Part shown: one piece after another, positions 60,026 through 64,000 of the stretch
How positions within the stretch are numbered: the first letter of the stretch is position 1
Layout of the letters: the number at the start of each line of letters is the position of its first letter
The notes under the pieces: generated by a model
Seen by the model: the letters and a program-made list of their open reading frames with translations, nothing else
Told to the model about the DNA's origin: nothing
Database searches by the model: none
Position numbers and translations under genes: made by a program
DNA from: Phycisphaerales bacterium
GTDB lineage: Bacteria > Planctomycetota > Phycisphaerae > Phycisphaerales > UBA1924
Length of the DNA stretch: 64,000 bases
Assembly (NCBI GenBank): GCA_029260555.1
Contig: JAJDCZ010000011.1
Location: forward strand, 17,561 to 81,560
Direction of reading: 5' to 3'

Positions 60026-61693
60026 ATGAGCGAAGCAGGGTCTGAATCTACGATTGTGAGTCGGATACGCCGGAAGATTTTGACGCATGAAGCCCTTTTG
60101 TCCATGCGTATGGAGTTGAAGGCTCAGGGCAAGGCGTTTGTGCAGTGTCATGGGTGCTTTGACATTGTGCATCCGGGGCATATTCGACATTTGCGATTTG
60201 CCAAGGCGCAGGGCGATGTGCTTTTGGTGAGCATTACGGGGGATTTATCGATTGGCAAGGGTGAGGGGCGGCCATTGATTCCCGAGGAGCTTCGGGCGGA
60301 GAATCTGGCAGCTCTGGACTTTGTGGACTGGGTCTATATCGAGCCTACGCCTACAGCGAGCGAGCTGTTGGGTCAGGTGAAGCCTGATGTGTATATCAAG
60401 GGCCGGGAGTATGAGTTTAATCATGATCCACGGTTTACTGCTGAGCAGCGGGCGGTTGAAGACGGCGGGGGACGGGTGGTGTTCAGCTCGGGCGATGTGG
60501 TGTTCAGCTCGACAGCATTAATTGCATCGATGGAGCAGTCGGTGGATCCCAACTCGCAGCGGATCAGTCAGCTGACTGGGACGGAGGCGTTGCAGGGGGA
60601 GGCGTTGTATGGATTGATATCATCGTTTCGAGACAAGCGTGTGCTGGTGGTGGGGGAGACAATTCTTGATACATATGTGCTATGCGATCAGCCTGAGGTT
60701 GCTGGGGAGAGCCCGGTGATGACGCTTCGGCCTTTGGAGCGGAGGCGGTATGTGGGCGGGGCAGGGATTATTGCCAGGCATATTGCTGCGATGGGTGCGA
60801 GGCCGATTCTGTTGACACCGATGGCGGATGATGAGCTATCACGGGATGTGTCACAGCAGTTGACAGCTGAGGGAGTGGAAGTGCATTCGTTTGAGGTTGC
60901 GGGGGCGATTACGGAGAAGCAGCGTTTTCTGGTGGGGGCGCAGAAGGTGATGAAGCTTGATCTGGTGGAGCCGATGGTTCTGGATGCTGCACGGGTGGGG
61001 GCGTTTGTTGATCTGGCGAGTGATCTGGCAGCCAGGTGTCGGTGCCATGGAGCGGTTATTGCGGACTTTGGTCAGGGGCTTTTTTCCAGTTCATTGCTTC
61101 AAAGGGTGTGTGGCGGGTTGCGGCAGTTGGTGGATGTCATGGCGGGCGATGTGAGTGGCCGACGGTCATCACTTTCTGCGATGCGGAACATGGATCTGGT
61201 GTGCCCCAGTGAGCTTGAGCTTCGCGAGGCGTTTCGGCTTTATGATGAAGGATTGCCTCTGGTCGCATGGAAGTTTATGGAAGCGACAAAGTGCAAGTCG
61301 GCGATTGTGACGATGGGCAGCGAGGGATTGATCGCGTTTGATCGGATGGGCCAGTCGGTGGGGCATGGCGATGGGTGGGACAGCAGGCTCAAGGCGGAGT
61401 ATGTGCCTGCGCTGTGTGGGCATGCTGTGGATGCACTTGGGTGTGGAGATTCATTGATCGCAGCAGCCACGCTTGGATTGATTAGTCATGGCGGGTTGTT
61501 GCCTTCAACATTCCTGGGGGCAGTGTCTGCAGCAGTGCAGGCGCAGCGAATCGGGAACACGCCGATCAGCGCGACGGATCTGCGCAGGGGCGTGGTGAAG
61601 ATTCATGCATCACATATGACTTATGCTGAGCCTGAGTTTGCCATGGGCAGAGGCGGCAAATCGTTTGCGGCTGATGCTGTAGTGATGCGATGA
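60026..61693 (+). CDS. HldE-like bifunctional protein, nucleotidyltransferase then PfkB kinase
   Basis: A 555-aa fusion. ATG 60026 is used; a TTG at 60017 is also possible. Residues 30-165 are a cytidylyltransferase-like domain (FVQCHGCFDIVHPGHIRHL with HPGH at 49-52; later KGREYEFN). About 190-535 are a PfkB sugar kinase (VLVVGETILDTYVLCDQPEVAGESPV, YVGGAGIIARHIAAMG, and the ATP/catalytic site DALGCGDSLIAA near 470). E. coli HldE has the same two activities in the opposite order: kinase first. It likely makes an activated nucleotide sugar such as ADP-heptose, for surface glycan. It overlaps the next gene by 4 nt. Confidence 0.88.
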   Translation: MSEAGSESTIVSRIRRKILTHEALLSMRMELKAQGKAFVQCHGCFDIVHPGHIRHLRFAKAQGDVLLVSITGDLSIGKGEGRPLIPEELRAENLAALDFVDWVYIEPTPTASELLGQVKPDVYIKGREYEFNHDPRFTAEQRAVEDGGGRVVFSSGDVVFSSTALIASMEQSVDPNSQRISQLTGTEALQGEALYGLISSFRDKRVLVVGETILDTYVLCDQPEVAGESPVMTLRPLERRRYVGGAGIIARHIAAMGARPILLTPMADDELSRDVSQQLTAEGVEVHSFEVAGAITEKQRFLVGAQKVMKLDLVEPMVLDAARVGAFVDLASDLAARCRCHGAVIADFGQGLFSSSLLQRVCGGLRQLVDVMAGDVSGRRSSLSAMRNMDLVCPSELELREAFRLYDEGLPLVAWKFMEATKCKSAIVTMGSEGLIAFDRMGQSVGHGDGWDSRLKAEYVPALCGHAVDALGCGDSLIAAATLGLISHGGLLPSTFLGAVSAAVQAQRIGNTPISATDLRRGVVKIHASHMTYAEPEFAMGRGGKSFAADAVVMR

Positions 61694-62817
61694 TCGGGTA
61701 TGTGCTGGTGACGAGAGATCGTCCGGAGCGACTTGCCAAGACGCTTGGAGCAATCGGTGCGCAAGCAGAGCATGATGCTGAAGTTGTGGTGGTGGACAAT
61801 GCATCTGCACAGCGCGCTGATGTGCCTGGGGAACTTGAGAACGGGATTGGGGTGTCGGTGGTTCGGCTGGGGCATAACGCGGGGGCGAGTGGGCGCAATG
61901 TTGGGGTGGAGATGCTGGGGAGGAAAGTGGTATGGGCTGTGATGCTGGATGACGATTCGCATCCGACGGATGTGGGGTTTGTGGATCGGCTGGCTGTGAT
62001 GGATGACGATGTTTTTGCGGTGAGTGCGGATATTGTGATTGGTGGGGAAGGTGGGGGTGTGGAGCGTGAGCAAGGGGGGCTGCCGGAGGTCTTTGTGGGG
62101 TGCGGGGTGGCGATTCGGCGTGAAGCGTATATGAAGGCGGGGGGGTATGACGCAGGGTTTGGATATTATGTAGAGGAATATGACCTGGCAGCGAAGCTTT
62201 TGCTTATGGGCGGGCGAGTTATTTTTGAGCCGGGGTTCAGGGTTGTGCATCACAAGGTGTCAGCCAACCGTGACATGAATGTTATATTAGAAAAACTGGT
62301 GCGAAATAACGGATGGGTGATGGCGAGGTATGCACCTGATGAAGTTCGTCAGGCATGGCTTGACGAGACAGTTCAACGGTATGAGCGTATTGCACAAAAA
62401 GAGGGTGCGATGGCGGGGTATGCGCGGGGGCTTAGGGAGCTGCAGTCGACGGTTGATCATCAGCCAAGAACGGTCATGGACAGAGCGATGTTTGACCGGT
62501 TTACGGGGCTGGCACAAGCGCGCGAGGCGATTGATGCAGAGCTAGAGCGGGGCTCGTTTGAGCGTGTGAAGCTTGTTTGCAAGGGAAAGAATGCGGTTGT
62601 GATCAGGCAGGCACTTTGTGAGCGCGAGGTGGTTGTGGGTGATGATGAAGAGGAGTGTGTGTATGTGGTGGGGACGATGAGCCCGGGGCCGATGATTGAC
62701 GGGGCGGCTCAGTTAATGAAGCGGTGTGATGGGCAGGAAAGGCTGGTTGTGCCTTGGGTGAAGGGGCGGGAAGTGGTTTGGGCGGAGGCAGGGGTTGGTT
62801 GTCATAATATAGATTAG
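61690..62817 (+). CDS. Family 2 glycosyltransferase
   Basis: A 375-aa GT-A-type transferase starting with ATG that overlaps the HldE-like stop (ATGA). The opening GYVLVTRDRPERLAKTLGAI, VVVDNASAQRAD near 35, the Gly-rich VVRLGHNAGASGRNVGVEML and the metal site WAVMLDDDSHPTDVG near 80-92 are clear. The acceptor-region YVEEYDLAAKLLLMGG (about 160-175) fits with rhamnosyl-type GT2s. The C-terminal ~120 residues are unlike the family core and may recognise a partner or acceptor. It presumably uses the sugar nucleotide produced by the enzyme encoded just upstream. Confidence 0.88.
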   Translation: MIGYVLVTRDRPERLAKTLGAIGAQAEHDAEVVVVDNASAQRADVPGELENGIGVSVVRLGHNAGASGRNVGVEMLGRKVVWAVMLDDDSHPTDVGFVDRLAVMDDDVFAVSADIVIGGEGGGVEREQGGLPEVFVGCGVAIRREAYMKAGGYDAGFGYYVEEYDLAAKLLLMGGRVIFEPGFRVVHHKVSANRDMNVILEKLVRNNGWVMARYAPDEVRQAWLDETVQRYERIAQKEGAMAGYARGLRELQSTVDHQPRTVMDRAMFDRFTGLAQAREAIDAELERGSFERVKLVCKGKNAVVIRQALCEREVVVGDDEEECVYVVGTMSPGPMIDGAAQLMKRCDGQERLVVPWVKGREVVWAEAGVGCHNID

Positions 62818-64000
62818 TCAGGTTTTATTGGTGGGGTGTGAGGGGGGAGCGGAGGGGGCGGGGTGGGGTGGGGTGGATAAGTTAATATTGAGGATGGAGC
62901 GGATTTTATCGAGGGTTTCGAGCCATTCGTTTTGGGGTGAGGAATCTGCGACGATGCCTGCGCCGGCCCAGTAGTCGAGTGTGGTATCCGTGATGGTGAT
63001 GGTTCGGATGGCGACATTGAGTTGTGTGAGGCCGGTGTCGGCGATGAGGCCTAGCGAGCCGCAGTATGGGCCTCGGGCGTGGGGTTCGAGCTGGTGGATA
63101 ATCTGCATTGCTTTGACTTTGGGAGCACCGGTGATGGAGCCTGCGGGGAGGCAACTTTGAAGGAGGTCAATGAGCAAGTGGGATTGGGCGAGTGTGCTTT
63201 GGATGGTGGCGACGGTTTGCCAAACGCCACGGGAGGATGTTGAGCCGTGACGCTCCAGTGAGCGTGGGTTGGTGACTGTGATAGAGCGTGTGGAGGAGAC
63301 ACGACCCAGGTCGTTTCGCATGAGGTCGACGATCATGGCCAGTTCGGCAGCGTCTTTTTCGCTTTTCATGAGGCGGGTGTGAGAGTCGGGGTCTGCGCAG
63401 GGGGCTGTGCCTTTCATGGGGCGGGTGGTGATTTGTCGCGAGGAGGGGTCGTAGTGGATAAAGAGTTCGGGGCTGAGCGAGCAGATGATGCGGCGGGAGT
63501 TGTTTGAGTCGGTGAACTCGGTGTAGAAGCCATGGGCGGGGGTGGTGTTGCTCAAGAGGTGCGTGAGCATGGCGCGGGGTGAGCCTGAAAAGGGTGCGCT
63601 GAGTCGATGTGCGAGGGTGACCTGAAAGACATCGCCCTCATGGATGAGCCTGATGGCGCGCGTGACAGCGTCTTGATAGGTGTCGGGATCTGGAGCGGCA
63701 TGGGGAGGGCCAAGTGACCAATTTGAAGCGGGGGGTGAAGGTGGGGGTGATGTCAGGTCGGGCAGGGCAGCGGGATCGCCAGCGAGCCACCACTGGTCTG
63801 TGAGTTGATCATGAATGTAGGCGTGGTCGAATCTCTGCCAGAAAGCCAGGGGCCAATGGCGGTCGTCACGGCGGGGGGATTGGGGGATGATGGGTTCGAT
63901 GGTGGAGGCGATTTCGTAACAGAAGCCTCCGATATAGCCTGATGTGACAGGTGGGGTGCTGGCAGAGATTGTGGTGGGTGGTGTGGGGTGTGGGGCGTGG
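62818..64000 (-). CDS. pabB: Aminodeoxychorismate synthase component I (5' end cut by window edge)
   Basis: A chorismate-binding enzyme, open without a stop from 62818 to the right edge, so its start lies beyond 64000; about 394 codons are visible. Aminodeoxychorismate synthase makes 4-amino-4-deoxychorismate for folate. The visible N-terminal side reads GGFCYEIASTIEPIIP, WPLAFWQRFDHAYIHD, then GDVFQVTLAHRLSAPFSG, SPELFI, MKGTAPC, and near the C-terminus SCLPAGSITGAPKVKAMQIIHQLEPHARGPYCGSLG. A WxxxP-type N-terminal part is not visible. The family cannot be fully separated from anthranilate synthase TrpE, but the pattern MKGTAP and the GPYCGSLG are closer to PabB. The last residues are Pro-rich, encoded by a G/C tract. 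Confidence 0.9.
   Translation of the reverse strand, partial: HAPHPTPPTTISASTPPVTSGYIGGFCYEIASTIEPIIPQSPRRDDRHWPLAFWQRFDHAYIHDQLTDQWWLAGDPAALPDLTSPPPSPPASNWSLGPPHAAPDPDTYQDAVTRAIRLIHEGDVFQVTLAHRLSAPFSGSPRAMLTHLLSNTTPAHGFYTEFTDSNNSRRIICSLSPELFIHYDPSSRQITTRPMKGTAPCADPDSHTRLMKSEKDAAELAMIVDLMRNDLGRVSSTRSITVTNPRSLERHGSTSSRGVWQTVATIQSTLAQSHLLIDLLQSCLPAGSITGAPKVKAMQIIHQLEPHARGPYCGSLGLIADTGLTQLNVAIRTITITDTTLDYWAGAGIVADSSPQNEWLETLDKIRSILNINLSTPPHPAPSAPPSHPTNKT

Noticed and set aside
1..64000. CRISPR array, prophage, insertion sequence or defence island
   Set aside because: No regularly spaced repeats, transposase, integrase, capsid or Cas-like gene was found; the excisionase-type HTH at 51.9-52.5 kb belongs to a response regulator, not a phage.

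Overview
The window reads as a chromosomal segment of a Planctomycetota bacterium, most likely class Phycisphaerae. The grounds are a secreted protein ending in a planctomycete-style PEP-CTERM tail (VP-P-G, a short LLGLGG helix, then RRRR), a very large MoxR/DUF58/BatA-type gene train, an enlarged NuoJ, and HDOD-kinase signalling genes. This placement is inference from gene content; no rRNA or tRNA gene was seen. Almost all of the window is tightly packed protein-coding sequence, with many 4-nt start/stop overlaps and frequent GTG/TTG starts. There is no CRISPR array, prophage or insertion sequence.

Layout. 0-4.1 kb: the tail of a + strand gene, then a minus-strand operon accB-accC-ABC exporter. 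4.3-21.1 kb: a + strand train holding an ABC permease without its partners, an NHL-repeat lipoprotein, a 999-aa VWA/glutamine-amidotransferase-like membrane protein, MoxR ATPase, DUF58 protein, BatA-like VWA protein, a membrane partner, an ABC-2 ATPase/permease pair, and a zinc-ribbon membrane protein. 21.2-26.7 kb: PIG-L deacetylase, MgtE, a P1B-type ATPase with an unusual CPA motif, and gpsA. 26.7-28.2 kb: a hairpin-rich non-coding stretch, a PEP-CTERM protein and a strong terminator. 28.2-31.7 kb: thiC under a TPP riboswitch, an SDR-type protein and a DinB-like protein. 31.8-38.6 kb: nuoJKLMN. 38.8-40.3 kb: pgsA, pgpA and a small membrane protein. 40.3-46.4 kb: an M1 peptidase lipoprotein, the ComM/YifB AAA protein, a REP-like palindrome doublet, and an acyltransferase-3/SGNH protein. 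46.8-52.5 kb: der and a three-gene signalling cluster (degenerate receiver-GAF, HDOD-GAF-histidine kinase, HTH-receiver). 52.7-57.1 kb: tsaB, arfB-like, a barrel-like exported protein, an HU-family protein, nadA and a PilZ protein. 57.3-62.8 kb: a glycan cluster with two GT2s, a GT4 and a HldE-like fusion in reversed domain order. 62.8-64 kb: pabB, cut by the window edge.

How the parts fit. Much of the segment serves the envelope and energy metabolism: malonyl-CoA supply (AccBC), phospholipid head-group synthesis (GpsA, PgsA, PgpA), the membrane arm of complex I, surface glycans and O-acylation. The MoxR/BatA train with its ABC-2 pair looks like one co-translated membrane module whose role is not established. 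The least explained items are the REP-like doublet at 44.28-44.43 kb, the structured region at 27.05-27.42 kb, the CPA motif of the metal ATPase and the HDOD/receiver cluster.
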